Made by a program: the position numbers and the translations under genes. From Burkholderiaceae bacterium (lineage in GTDB: Bacteria; Pseudomonadota; Gammaproteobacteria; Burkholderiales; Burkholderiaceae_C), in contig JACKLO010000007.1 of NCBI GenBank assembly GCA_024235915.1, forward strand, positions 248,001 through 312,000: 64,000 bases of DNA, read 5' to 3'. Each line of letters opens with the position of its first letter. The first letter of the stretch is position 1. Under the pieces are notes generated by a model, which had not been told where the DNA came from, ran no database searches, and worked only from the letters and a program-made list of their open reading frames with translations. Of this stretch, positions 53,793 through 61,963 are shown in pieces.

Positions 53793-53828
53793 AGCCACGC
53801 CGCCCCGGCCCCGGCGTGCGCCAGGGGT

Positions 53829-55232
53829 TCAGCGCAGTTCGTGAATGTCGAGACGGGCCGCACCAAAGGCCGTGTCGGCCAGCAGTTGCTGCAGCCGGCG
53901 TCGGCCGTCGACATCGTCAGGGGCCAGCATGAAGGGGCCGACGGCGGCACCCGCCAGCAAAGCCGGGTCACGTGGCCGGTCGGTCACCGCCACCAGCAGC
54001 CGGTTGGTGCCCGGCGGCCCGCCGGCGACCAGGCGCCAGGCTGGACGCGGCAGCACCAGCGTCTGGCCAGCACCGATGCGATGCTGGGCATCCAGCGCGT
54101 TGGGGAACAGCAGCGTGACCTGGCCATCGCTGCCGGCCATGGCGATGTAGACCCAGCCGGCGTGGCTCGATGCCACGGCCAGCGACAGCGCGTCGCTGCC
54201 GATCTTCAACCGCTCGCGCTCGGCCCGCACGCGCACTTGGCGCTGGCTGTCGGCCTGGGCCACGATCTGATCCAGGAAGTCCGGCGTTGGCAGCGCTGCA
54301 GCATCGGGCGCCGGCGGCGGTGCGCTGCCGCGGAATCCCGCCGGCACGAAGGCGCGGTTGCCCGCGATCGTCAGGTGATGCGGCAGCAGCCCGGGCTGGC
54401 CGGCCAGGGCCTGTTCCACATGGCGCTGGGCGCAGGCCACGAGTTCGTCGGCCGACACGGCGCCGCTGCCGTCGAGGTCGCGGGCGTCGCCTTCGAAACA
54501 CTGGCGCAGCGCCACGGTGGCCAGGCCGCCGCGTTCGGCGTGGTCGAAGCTCACCTCGTCGGGCCTTGCGCTGGCAATGTGCACCACGTCGGCCAGGCCC
54601 AGGCTGGCATCCACTGCCGCCGCGGCCAGGCTGCGGCTGCGCACATTGCTCGGCAGGCTGCACTGCGCCGACACGCCGGCCGTCTTGGGCCGCCAGGGGC
54701 CGAGTGTCCGCTGGGCCGTGGCGCCGCCGGAGTGGCAGGCGTCGTACACGACGAAGAGCTTGCCGGCCACGTCGCCCACCGGCTTGAGCAGGCGGGCGAA
54801 CTCGGCGTGGCTGAAGTCCTTCAGGTCGTGCGGGATCAGGGTCTCCACACAACCGCCGGCCTGGGCATCCAGGTAGCGCGAGCCGTGGCCTGACCAGTAG
54901 ACGAAGACACGGTCACCCGGCTTGACGCGCGCCTGCAGCGCCTGCAGCGCCTGCAGCACGCCCGCGCGCGTGGCGGCGGCGTCCTGCAGCACCACGGTCT
55001 GCGCTGCGGGCACCCCCATGCGCTCGGCCATGGTGCGGGCGCTGAGCATGTCGTGGGCCACGCCGCCGAGGGCTGGCACCGGCCGCGCCGGGTCCTCGGC
55101 ATAACGGCCGACGCCGATGATCAGCGCATGGCGGTCGCTGCGTGCGGCTTCGCTGGCGGCCGCACTGCCCGTGGCCAGGATCAGGCCGGTCGCCAACGCC
55201 CATGCCAGCGCCTGCAGTCGCCGCACGTTCAT
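53829..55232 (-). CDS. caspase-family (metacaspase-like) protein A with DUF4384-like C-terminus
   Basis: This 467-residue secreted protein has a signal peptide (residues 1-26), a caspase-like p20 domain with the catalytic dyad H116 (YWSGHGSRY) and C166 (VYDACHSGG), an EF-hand-like loop (DLDGSGAVSADE), and a C-terminal part like DUF4384 (GWVYIAMAGSDGQVTLLFPNAL). Such proteins cleave after basic residues in known metacaspases. The ATG overlaps the stop of the second caspase gene. A role in cell death, stress or surface processing is not known. Confidence 0.85.
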   Translation of the reverse strand: MNVRRLQALAWALATGLILATGSAAASEAARSDRHALIIGVGRYAEDPARPVPALGGVAHDMLSARTMAERMGVPAAQTVVLQDAAATRAGVLQALQALQARVKPGDRVFVYWSGHGSRYLDAQAGGCVETLIPHDLKDFSHAEFARLLKPVGDVAGKLFVVYDACHSGGATAQRTLGPWRPKTAGVSAQCSLPSNVRSRSLAAAAVDASLGLADVVHIASARPDEVSFDHAERGGLATVALRQCFEGDARDLDGSGAVSADELVACAQRHVEQALAGQPGLLPHHLTIAGNRAFVPAGFRGSAPPPAPDAAALPTPDFLDQIVAQADSQRQVRVRAERERLKIGSDALSLAVASSHAGWVYIAMAGSDGQVTLLFPNALDAQHRIGAGQTLVLPRPAWRLVAGGPPGTNRLLVAVTDRPRDPALLAGAAVGPFMLAPDDVDGRRRLQQLLADTAFGAARLDIHELR

Positions 55233-57148
55233 CGTCGCGCCTCGGCGGTGGCCGTGTCGCGCAGGCGTTCAAAGGTCCAGAGTTCCCGCCGGGTGCGCTG
55301 CTCCAGGCGGCCATCCACCCGCTCATCCACGTCCATGGCCACCCACATGCCGAAGGCCGGGGCCCACCACAGCTTGATGTCCCACCACAGGGTGTAGCGC
55401 GCACCGTCGTCGCGTTCGGTGTCGCCCTGGGCCCGCACCTCGATGCGGAAGGCCTCGAAGTTGCCGGCCGGCACTTCCACGTTCTCGCGGCCAACCACCT
55501 TCAACGCCCCCTTGAACACGCTGCGTGAACTGCGGCCCTGGCTGTCGCGCTGTTCACGCACGCCGTTCACGTCGCGCTTGTAGCCGACGTGCATGCTGGT
55601 GTCGATCATCTGCAGCGGAGGCTTCCATTCCAGCCAGGTGCCGCGTGCAGGGTCGCTGGCGGCGATCGGCAGCCCCAGCGAGGTCAGGCGCAGGCCGCCC
55701 CCATTGACGATGATGTCGCCATCCTCGGCGAAGCCTTCGATGCGCCAGAGCTGGCGGCCGGTGGTGATGCCCGTGAGGCGGTCGACGGTCCGGAAGTTGT
55801 ACCAGTCGCCGACCTGGAAACCGTGCACGTTGCGCTGTGCGGCGGGCGAGGCCACCGGGGTGGCGGGCGACGGTGCTGGCGCGGAGGCGATCGCCGGGCT
55901 GGCCGTGCCCGCCAGATGGCCGGAAGGGCGGGCGCCTTCCGCTGCGGCCAAGGCCGCCAGTCGGGCCAGGGCATCGTTGGCATCGGTGCCGTGACGGCCA
56001 CCGCCGGCCGCCAACAGGGAGGCCGTGGCGGCGTCGTGGGCTGGCCCGGGCACGGGCAGGGCAGCGGGCGCTGGCGTCGACACCTGGGTGGGTGCGGTGA
56101 CTTCCGGCGCCGGGTCCGTCGCCGCCGAGGCCGCGGTCTGGGATGGCAACGCCTGCAGCACGGCCAGGCGAGCCATGGCCTCCGCGGCATGGCGCCCTTG
56201 CGGAAAGCGGGTCAGGTAGGCCTGCACCACGGCGACCTCCTGGGCGTCGCGGACGGTGGCCCACAGTGCAGCGTCCAGTGCGGCCAGTGGGTCGGGTGCC
56301 GGTTGGGCGGGGGGCGGCGGCAGCGGTGGCGGCGGAGACGCCATCGCCACGGGGGGATGGAAATAGAATTCGCCCTCCAGCGAGGTGCTCTCCCAGGGAA
56401 TCTGCTGACCGCCGGAATCACGCCGCACCTGGGTGCGCACCTGCTTGAACACCTCCTCCACCTTGCGCCCAGGCTCGGCCAGGGCCTGCAGCAGGTGGCG
56501 GGTGTAGAGGCCGTTGTCCGTGGCGCCGTCGCTGGCCACCGCGCCGGGGCAGGTGGCAAAGGCCACCAGGGTGCCCACCGGCGCGTCCACCGGCGCCAGG
56601 CCCTGGGTGCTGGAGCGGAAGCTGCGTGCAAACGGATTGTTGCGGCAGGCGTCCAGGATCACCAGGTTGGTGCCATTGGCGGCGCTGTCCATCTTGTCGA
56701 GCACGGCCTGCACGTCGAGCGACTGGTAGGCCACTTCATCTTCGCGCTGGATGTCCGCGCCGACCGGGATCAGGTAGTTGCGACCGCGGATCTGCATGCC
56801 ATGGCCGGCGTAATAGAACAGGCCGGTGCCGCCGCCACGCAGGCGCTGGCCGAACTCGCGCAGCGCCGTCATCAGGGTGCGTTGGTCGGCGTCGGTGTGC
56901 AGCAGGACCTCGAAACCTGCGCCTTCCAGGGCCCGGGCCATGGCGCGCGCGTCATTGGGGGGGTTCTGCAGCGGTGCGTCAGCGTAGGCGCCATTGCCGA
57001 CCACGAGTGCCAGCCGCTTGACGGCGGCCGATCCGGGGGCCGTGGCTTGCACGACCAGGTTGCGGTCGGTGGCGGCCGTCAGCGGCAGGGGGCACACCAG
57101 GCTCAGGACGGCTGCCAACGCCGTCGGCAGGAAGGGATTCGGGCGCAT
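55229..57148 (-). CDS. caspase-family protein B (YAGHG / DACRNNP type)
   Basis: This 639-residue secreted protein has a signal peptide (residues 1-26), a caspase-like domain with H116 (FYYAGHGMQ) and C168 (ILDACRNNPFARSF), a Pro/Ala-rich linker (about 260-430), and a beta-rich C-terminal domain of about 200 residues (GDWYNFRTVDRLTG; ending WTFERLRDTATAEARR). The ATG at 57148 is chosen because the longer frame runs antisense to a chemoreceptor. It overlaps caspase A by four bases, so both are made together. Function is not known. Confidence 0.85.
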   Translation of the reverse strand: MRPNPFLPTALAAVLSLVCPLPLTAATDRNLVVQATAPGSAAVKRLALVVGNGAYADAPLQNPPNDARAMARALEGAGFEVLLHTDADQRTLMTALREFGQRLRGGGTGLFYYAGHGMQIRGRNYLIPVGADIQREDEVAYQSLDVQAVLDKMDSAANGTNLVILDACRNNPFARSFRSSTQGLAPVDAPVGTLVAFATCPGAVASDGATDNGLYTRHLLQALAEPGRKVEEVFKQVRTQVRRDSGGQQIPWESTSLEGEFYFHPPVAMASPPPPLPPPPAQPAPDPLAALDAALWATVRDAQEVAVVQAYLTRFPQGRHAAEAMARLAVLQALPSQTAASAATDPAPEVTAPTQVSTPAPAALPVPGPAHDAATASLLAAGGGRHGTDANDALARLAALAAAEGARPSGHLAGTASPAIASAPAPSPATPVASPAAQRNVHGFQVGDWYNFRTVDRLTGITTGRQLWRIEGFAEDGDIIVNGGGLRLTSLGLPIAASDPARGTWLEWKPPLQMIDTSMHVGYKRDVNGVREQRDSQGRSSRSVFKGALKVVGRENVEVPAGNFEAFRIEVRAQGDTERDDGARYTLWWDIKLWWAPAFGMWVAMDVDERVDGRLEQRTRRELWTFERLRDTATAEARR

Positions 57149-57228
57149 CAGGCCTCCATCGGCCGGTGTGCGCCGAACTTGAGCAGCCAGCATCAATCCG
57201 CCGGTACGGACCCTGGCCGGGCCAAGGC

Positions 57229-57256
57229 TCAAGGTTCGGGCCGACCGGCCGATAAG
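57229..57256 (+). promoter_or_regulatory. sigma-28 promoter of the chemoreceptor at 57320
   Basis: TCAAGGTT (57229-57236) is followed after 12 bases by a perfect GCCGATAA (57249-57256). The -10 matches sigma-28 exactly; the spacer is one base longer than consensus. It lies 63 bases before the chemoreceptor start. Confidence 0.7.
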
Positions 57257-57319
57257 CGCGCTTAATCCAATTAAATCTGCCGCCGGCGTCAGGACTGGTG
57301 GCGAGCCAGAGGGGTCTTC

Positions 57320-59323
57320 ATGCGCTTGAGCGAGCCGTCTTCTGCAGCGAGTGGCCAGACCGAGTCGGCCACCCGCACGTCCAGCGGGTCGGGGTTCGGT
57401 GAGTTCTTCCGGTACCACGGTTGGCTCTCGCCGGGCATTCGCCTGTTCCGGGCCATCGGATTCCCCCGCAAGGCGGCCTGGGTGGCTGGGGCCTTTCTGG
57501 TGCCGCTGGTCACGGCGCTGTATTTCCTGGTCGGGGCCGAGCTGTCGCAATGGCAGAGCACGAAATCGGAGCTCGACGGTGTGGCGTATGTCCGCCCGCT
57601 GCTGACACTGGACCGTGCCGCGCACGACCTGATGGCCGCGGCCACGTCGGGGGCTGAGCTGGGTGGCGCTCAGGCCAAGCTGCGCGATGCCTACGCGGCC
57701 TTGAAGCAGACCCATGCCGGGCTCGGCCAGGCTTTGGGCCTGGAAGAACCGTTCGCGGAGATGACGCGGCTTCACGAGGCCGTGCTGGCGCAGCCCCGGC
57801 TGGCCGATGGCGCCGCAACGCTGAAGGCCCACGACGACTACGCCCAGGCCATGGCCGCGCTGCTGCGCGAAGTGGCCGACGGTTCGACGCTGGCACTGGA
57901 CCCCGAGCTCGACACCTACCACCTGATGGTGGTGGCGGTGCTGCGCGGGCCGAGGGAGATCCAGAACCTGGCGCGCATGCGCAGTGTGGCCGTGGCCGCC
58001 GCAAAGGCGGGTTCGCTGGCGGCGCATGAACGTGACCTGCTGGGTCGCTGGATGGCGGTGCACGAGGTGCTGGACGAAGAGGTGGAGAACTCCTTCCACG
58101 CCCTTGTCGACGCCACGCCCGAGGTCGAGAAGCTGGTCGACATGCCGCGTGCCGACGAGCTCACGCTGGCGTTCTACGCCGCGGTGGAGAAGGACGTGCT
58201 CGGTGCCCAGGTCTCGGGGGATGCCGCGACGCTGCAACGCATGGGCCAGGACGCCATCGAGGCTCAGAACGCCCTGATGTCCGGCCTGCTTCAGCGGCTG
58301 GACGATCAGCTCCAGGCGCGGCAGGCCCGCATCGAGGGCACCATCGTGTTCCAGCTGGCGCTGTCGGCCGTTTTCGTGGCCATCGCGGGTTACCTGATGC
58401 TGGCCTTCTACCGCGTGATGATGGGCGGGCTGCGCGAGGTCTCCGGCCACCTGCAGGAGATCACCCGCGGCAACCTGACCACCGCGCCACGGCCCTGGGG
58501 CCGTGACGAGGCGGCGGAATTGATGGTCACCCTGGGTGCCATGCAGCAGACGCTGCGCCGCATCGTCGGCACCGTGCTGGCCAGTTCGGCCAGCGTCAAC
58601 CGGGCCAGCGACGAGATCGCCGCGGCCTCCACCGACCTGTCGGGCCGGACCGAGGCTGCCGCGGCCAACCTGCAGCAGACGGCCGCCAGCATGGAAGAGA
58701 TCGGCGCCACCGTGAAACACACGGCGGAGACGGTGGAAGGTGCCATGGCGATGGCGCGCGACAACGCCGCTGCGGCGGCCCGTGGCGGCGAGGTCATCGG
58801 CCAGGTGGTGCAGACCATGCAGGGCATCCAGACCTCCTCCGCCCGCATCGGCGAAATCATCGGCGTCATCGACAGCATCGCCTTCCAGACCAACATCCTG
58901 GCCCTCAACGCCGCCGTCGAGGCGGCCCGTGCCGGCGAGCAGGGGCGCGGCTTCGCGGTCGTGGCCACCGAGGTCCGCGCGCTGGCCGGGCGCTCGGCCA
59001 GTGCTGCACGAGAGATCAAGACACTGATCAACGCCAGCCTGGAGCAGGTGGCGCAGGGCAACCGCATCGCGGCCGAGGCCGGCACCACCATCGATGCCAT
59101 CGTGGCCAACGCAGGCCGCATCGACGGCCTGATGGGCGAGGTGGCCACGGCCACGCGCGAACAGGCGTCAGGGGTCGGCCAGGTGGGCGAAGCCGTCAGC
59201 GATCTGGACCAGTCCACCCAGCAGAACGCCGCACTGGTGGAACAGACGGCCGCCTCGGCGACCACCCTGTCGGAGCAGGCACGGTCACTGGCCGCCGAGG
59301 TGAGCTTCTTCCGGCTGGCCTGA
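57320..59323 (+). CDS. methyl-accepting chemotaxis protein
   Basis: This 667-residue chemoreceptor has a membrane helix (about 50-70), a large periplasmic domain (about 72-330), a second helix near 340, a HAMP, and a signalling domain with SIAFQTNILALNAAVEAARAGEQGRGF. An N-terminal cytoplasmic stretch of about 50 residues is unusual. It is divergent from caspase B, with a sigma-28 promoter in the gap. The ligand is unknown. Confidence 0.92.
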   Translation: MRLSEPSSAASGQTESATRTSSGSGFGEFFRYHGWLSPGIRLFRAIGFPRKAAWVAGAFLVPLVTALYFLVGAELSQWQSTKSELDGVAYVRPLLTLDRAAHDLMAAATSGAELGGAQAKLRDAYAALKQTHAGLGQALGLEEPFAEMTRLHEAVLAQPRLADGAATLKAHDDYAQAMAALLREVADGSTLALDPELDTYHLMVVAVLRGPREIQNLARMRSVAVAAAKAGSLAAHERDLLGRWMAVHEVLDEEVENSFHALVDATPEVEKLVDMPRADELTLAFYAAVEKDVLGAQVSGDAATLQRMGQDAIEAQNALMSGLLQRLDDQLQARQARIEGTIVFQLALSAVFVAIAGYLMLAFYRVMMGGLREVSGHLQEITRGNLTTAPRPWGRDEAAELMVTLGAMQQTLRRIVGTVLASSASVNRASDEIAAASTDLSGRTEAAAANLQQTAASMEEIGATVKHTAETVEGAMAMARDNAAAAARGGEVIGQVVQTMQGIQTSSARIGEIIGVIDSIAFQTNILALNAAVEAARAGEQGRGFAVVATEVRALAGRSASAAREIKTLINASLEQVAQGNRIAAEAGTTIDAIVANAGRIDGLMGEVATATREQASGVGQVGEAVSDLDQSTQQNAALVEQTAASATTLSEQARSLAAEVSFFRLA

Positions 59324-59352
59324 GCACACGGGGCCGGCGCCGGGCCGAGGGT

Positions 59353-60195
59353 TCAGACCGGCTGGTAGGCCAGCCGCACGTAGATCGGGGCGAAGGCCTC
59401 GGCCTGCGTCACCTCCAGCAGGTGCTCGCGCGACAGCTCGAGCATCGCGATGAAGGTGACCACCAGCACCGGCACGCCGCGGGTCGGGTCGAACAGGTCC
59501 TGGAATTCCACGAAGCGCCGACCCTGCAGCCGCCGCAGCACGATGCTCATGTGCTCGCGCACCGACAGCTGTTCGCGGCTGATGGTGTGGTGGGCGTTGA
59601 GCTTGGCGCGCTTGAGGATGTCGGCCCAGGCGGCGCGCAGGTCGTCGGTGTTCACCTCGGGCCAGCGCGGCTGCAGGCTCTGCTCCACGTGCACCTGGGC
59701 GCGCAGGAAGTCGCGGCCCAGCACCGGCACGGTGTCGAGCTTCGCGGCGGCGAGCTTGATCTGTTCGTACTCGATCAGCCGGCGCACGAGTTCCGCGCGC
59801 GGGTCCTCAGGTTCGCTGCCGTCGTCGTTCTTCTTCGGCGGCAGCAGCATGCGGCTCTTGATCTCGATGAGCATCGCCGCCATCAGCAGGTATTCGGCCG
59901 CGAGTTCGAGGTTGTGGCGCCGGATCTGGTCGACGTAATCCAGGTACTGGCGCGTCACGTCGGCCAGCGGGATGTCGAGGATGTTGAAGTTCTGCTTGCG
60001 GATCAGGTAGAGCAGCAGGTCCAGCGGGCCTTCGAAGGCCTCGAGAAAGACCTCCAGCGCATCGGGCGGGATGTAGAGATCCTGCGGCAGCGCAAACAGC
60101 GGCTCGCCGTAGAGGCGCGCCACCGCCACTTGGTCGATCACCTCGGGCTCGGCGCGCGGGCTGTCGTCCCGGTCCGGGGCGGCCACCGGGTCCAT
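59353..60195 (-). CDS. scpA: segregation and condensation protein A
   Basis: This 280-residue kleisin is part of the SMC-ScpAB complex that compacts and separates chromosomes. The FEGPLDLLLYLIRKQNFNILDIPLADVTRQYLDYV segment is the N-terminal SMC-binding part, and a winged helix near the C-terminus has FQDLFDPTRGVPVLVVTFIAMLEL. The ATG at 60195 is chosen because upstream is shared with DUF3460. It follows the DUF3460 gene by 16 bases, an order known from Burkholderiales. No scpB gene is in the window. Confidence 0.93.
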   Translation of the reverse strand: MDPVAAPDRDDSPRAEPEVIDQVAVARLYGEPLFALPQDLYIPPDALEVFLEAFEGPLDLLLYLIRKQNFNILDIPLADVTRQYLDYVDQIRRHNLELAAEYLLMAAMLIEIKSRMLLPPKKNDDGSEPEDPRAELVRRLIEYEQIKLAAAKLDTVPVLGRDFLRAQVHVEQSLQPRWPEVNTDDLRAAWADILKRAKLNAHHTISREQLSVREHMSIVLRRLQGRRFVEFQDLFDPTRGVPVLVVTFIAMLELSREHLLEVTQAEAFAPIYVRLAYQPV

Positions 60196-60211
60196 GCGGG
60201 GGGCCCGGTGT

Positions 60212-60427
60212 TCAGCCGCCGCGCTGGACGGGTTCGTTCTGGTAGACGTAGGCCTTCTGTGCCACGCGCGCGGCCTTGTACTCGGCCTGGGCCTGGCGGT
60301 CGACGGCCGTGTCCCACAGGCGGGCGCGGCCGGCACGCTGCTCGGCTTCCAGCGTCGGCTTCCTGGCCTTCAGTTCGTCGATGAACTGGGTGACGTCGGA
60401 CTTGTAGGGCTTCCAGAACAGCGGCAT
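60212..60427 (-). CDS. DUF3460 family small protein
   Basis: This 71-residue protein begins MPLFWKPYKSDVTQFIDELK and is typical of DUF3460, a short family seen in Burkholderiales next to scpA. Its role is not known. The ATG at 60427 gives the canonical start. It is probably co-transcribed with scpA and is divergent from the CYTH-CHAD gene. Confidence 0.88.
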   Translation of the reverse strand: MPLFWKPYKSDVTQFIDELKARKPTLEAEQRAGRARLWDTAVDRQAQAEYKAARVAQKAYVYQNEPVQRGG

Positions 60428-60493
60428 GACAGCGCTCGCGGCGAGAATGGCAACCCGTGATTGTAGTTCCGCCGCTGGGCGGGGGAGTCTGCG

Positions 60494-61963
60494 GTGGCTG
60501 TGGAGATCGAGCTGAAGTTCCAGGTGCCGCCCGCCCGGCTGGCGGCGTTGCGGCGAGCCGTGGCCACCCGCACGGCGCAGACCATCGACCTGCAGGCCTG
60601 GTACCAGGACACGGCCGAAGGCCACCTGGCCCGGGCCCGGCTGGCCTGGCGCGTGCGGCGCGAAGGTGATCGCTGGGTGCAGACGCTCAAGGGCCCCGGC
60701 GACGGGCTGGCGCACCGGCTGGAGCACGAGGTGCCCTGCGCGCCGGTGGCGAACGGCACCGTGCCAGCCGCCGACGCCGGCCTGCATGCCGGCACCGAGG
60801 CTGGCCGCCTGCTGGCCAAGGCGCTGGTCGGTGGCGGCCCGGTGCGGGCGGTGTACGGCACGCAGATCCTGCGCCTGAAGCGCGTGTTGCGCCACGGTGG
60901 CGCGCGCATCGAGCTGGCGCTGGACCTCGGCGACGTGGTCGCCGGCGAGCGCCGCGCGCCGGTCTGTGAACTGGAGATGGAACTGCTGGACGGCCCGCTG
61001 CCCGCCCTGCTGTCGCTGGCCCGCACCTGGAGCGCTCGCTTCGGCCTGTTGCTGGACCCGGCCACCAAGAGCGAACGCGCGCGCTGGCTGATCGACGGCC
61101 TGGCCACCCGGCCGGTGGTGCGTGGTGCCGAACCGGCGCTGACCCGTGGCCTGCCGCTGAACGAGGCCCGGGCTGCGATGGTGACGGCGGCGCTGGCGCA
61201 TGGACTGCCGAACGCGGCGGCGGTGACGGCGGGGGCGGCCACCGCGGACCACGTGCACCAGCTGCGGGTGGCGCTGCGGCGGCTGCGCAGCGTGCTGCGC
61301 GCGCTGGGGCCGGCGGACACAGCCCGCGATGACGCCCTGCAGACGCTCTTCGCCACGCTGGGCCGCCGGCGCGATGCCGACGTGATGCAGGCCACGCTGG
61401 CGCCTGCCTGGGCCGCGGCGGAGGCCGCCGGCTGGCCCCAACCACCGCAGGAGCCCGTGGCCGACCCGGCCGCTGCCGTGCTGGCCGCGCCGGTGACCAC
61501 GGCACTGTGGCTGGACCTGCTGGCCCTGACGGTGCCGGACGACGCCGGCGAGTCGCCTGCCTGGGACGGCGAGATGCTGAGCCGCCTTCGCCGTGGCCGC
61601 CGTCGGGCACGCCGCCTGGCGGCCGACTGGGACACGTTGGACATCGCACAGCGCCACCACCTGCGCAAACAGCTCAAGCGTTGGCGCTACCTGCTGGAGT
61701 TCGCCGCGCCACTGCTGCCGGCACGCCGCCTGCGCGCCGAACTCGCCCACCTGCGCCCGCTGCAGGAGGCGCTGGGCCACTGGAACGACCTGGCCGTGGC
61801 GCGTGCCCACCTGGCGGCCTGGCCGCAGCCGACGCCCGCCGTGGTGTTTGCCGCCGGCTGGCTGGCGCGGGCGGCGCTGGAGGCGGAACGCGATGGCCGA
61901 AGGACGGTGCGGCGATGGCGGGCCGCCGATGACGGGCTGCGGGCGTCGGACCTGCGGGCCTGA
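60494..61963 (+). CDS. CYTH - CHAD domain protein (triphosphate / polyphosphate-related)
   Basis: This 489-residue protein has an N-terminal CYTH tunnel-fold domain (about 1-200) opening with VEIELKF, the ExExK motif of triphosphate-binding enzymes, and a C-terminal CHAD helical domain (about 230-480) with HQLRVALRRLRSVL and LRKQLKRWRYLLE. Such proteins hydrolyse inorganic triphosphate or bind polyphosphate. The GTG at 60494 is chosen because GGGGGAG precedes it and the motif starts there. It is convergent with and directly abuts the SulP gene. Confidence 0.9.
   Translation: MAVEIELKFQVPPARLAALRRAVATRTAQTIDLQAWYQDTAEGHLARARLAWRVRREGDRWVQTLKGPGDGLAHRLEHEVPCAPVANGTVPAADAGLHAGTEAGRLLAKALVGGGPVRAVYGTQILRLKRVLRHGGARIELALDLGDVVAGERRAPVCELEMELLDGPLPALLSLARTWSARFGLLLDPATKSERARWLIDGLATRPVVRGAEPALTRGLPLNEARAAMVTAALAHGLPNAAAVTAGAATADHVHQLRVALRRLRSVLRALGPADTARDDALQTLFATLGRRRDADVMQATLAPAWAAAEAAGWPQPPQEPVADPAAAVLAAPVTTALWLDLLALTVPDDAGESPAWDGEMLSRLRRGRRRARRLAADWDTLDIAQRHHLRKQLKRWRYLLEFAAPLLPARRLRAELAHLRPLQEALGHWNDLAVARAHLAAWPQPTPAVVFAAGWLARAALEAERDGRRTVRRWRAADDGLRASDLRA

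Noticed and set aside
57149..58720. Upstream in-frame extension of caspase B
   Set aside because: It lies opposite a chemoreceptor gene and mirrors its composition; the signal peptide begins at 57148.
37182..59323. Strong nucleotide similarity between the three chemoreceptor signalling domains
   Set aside because: The hairpin tip is highly conserved in all such receptors, so this is family conservation and not a recent duplication.
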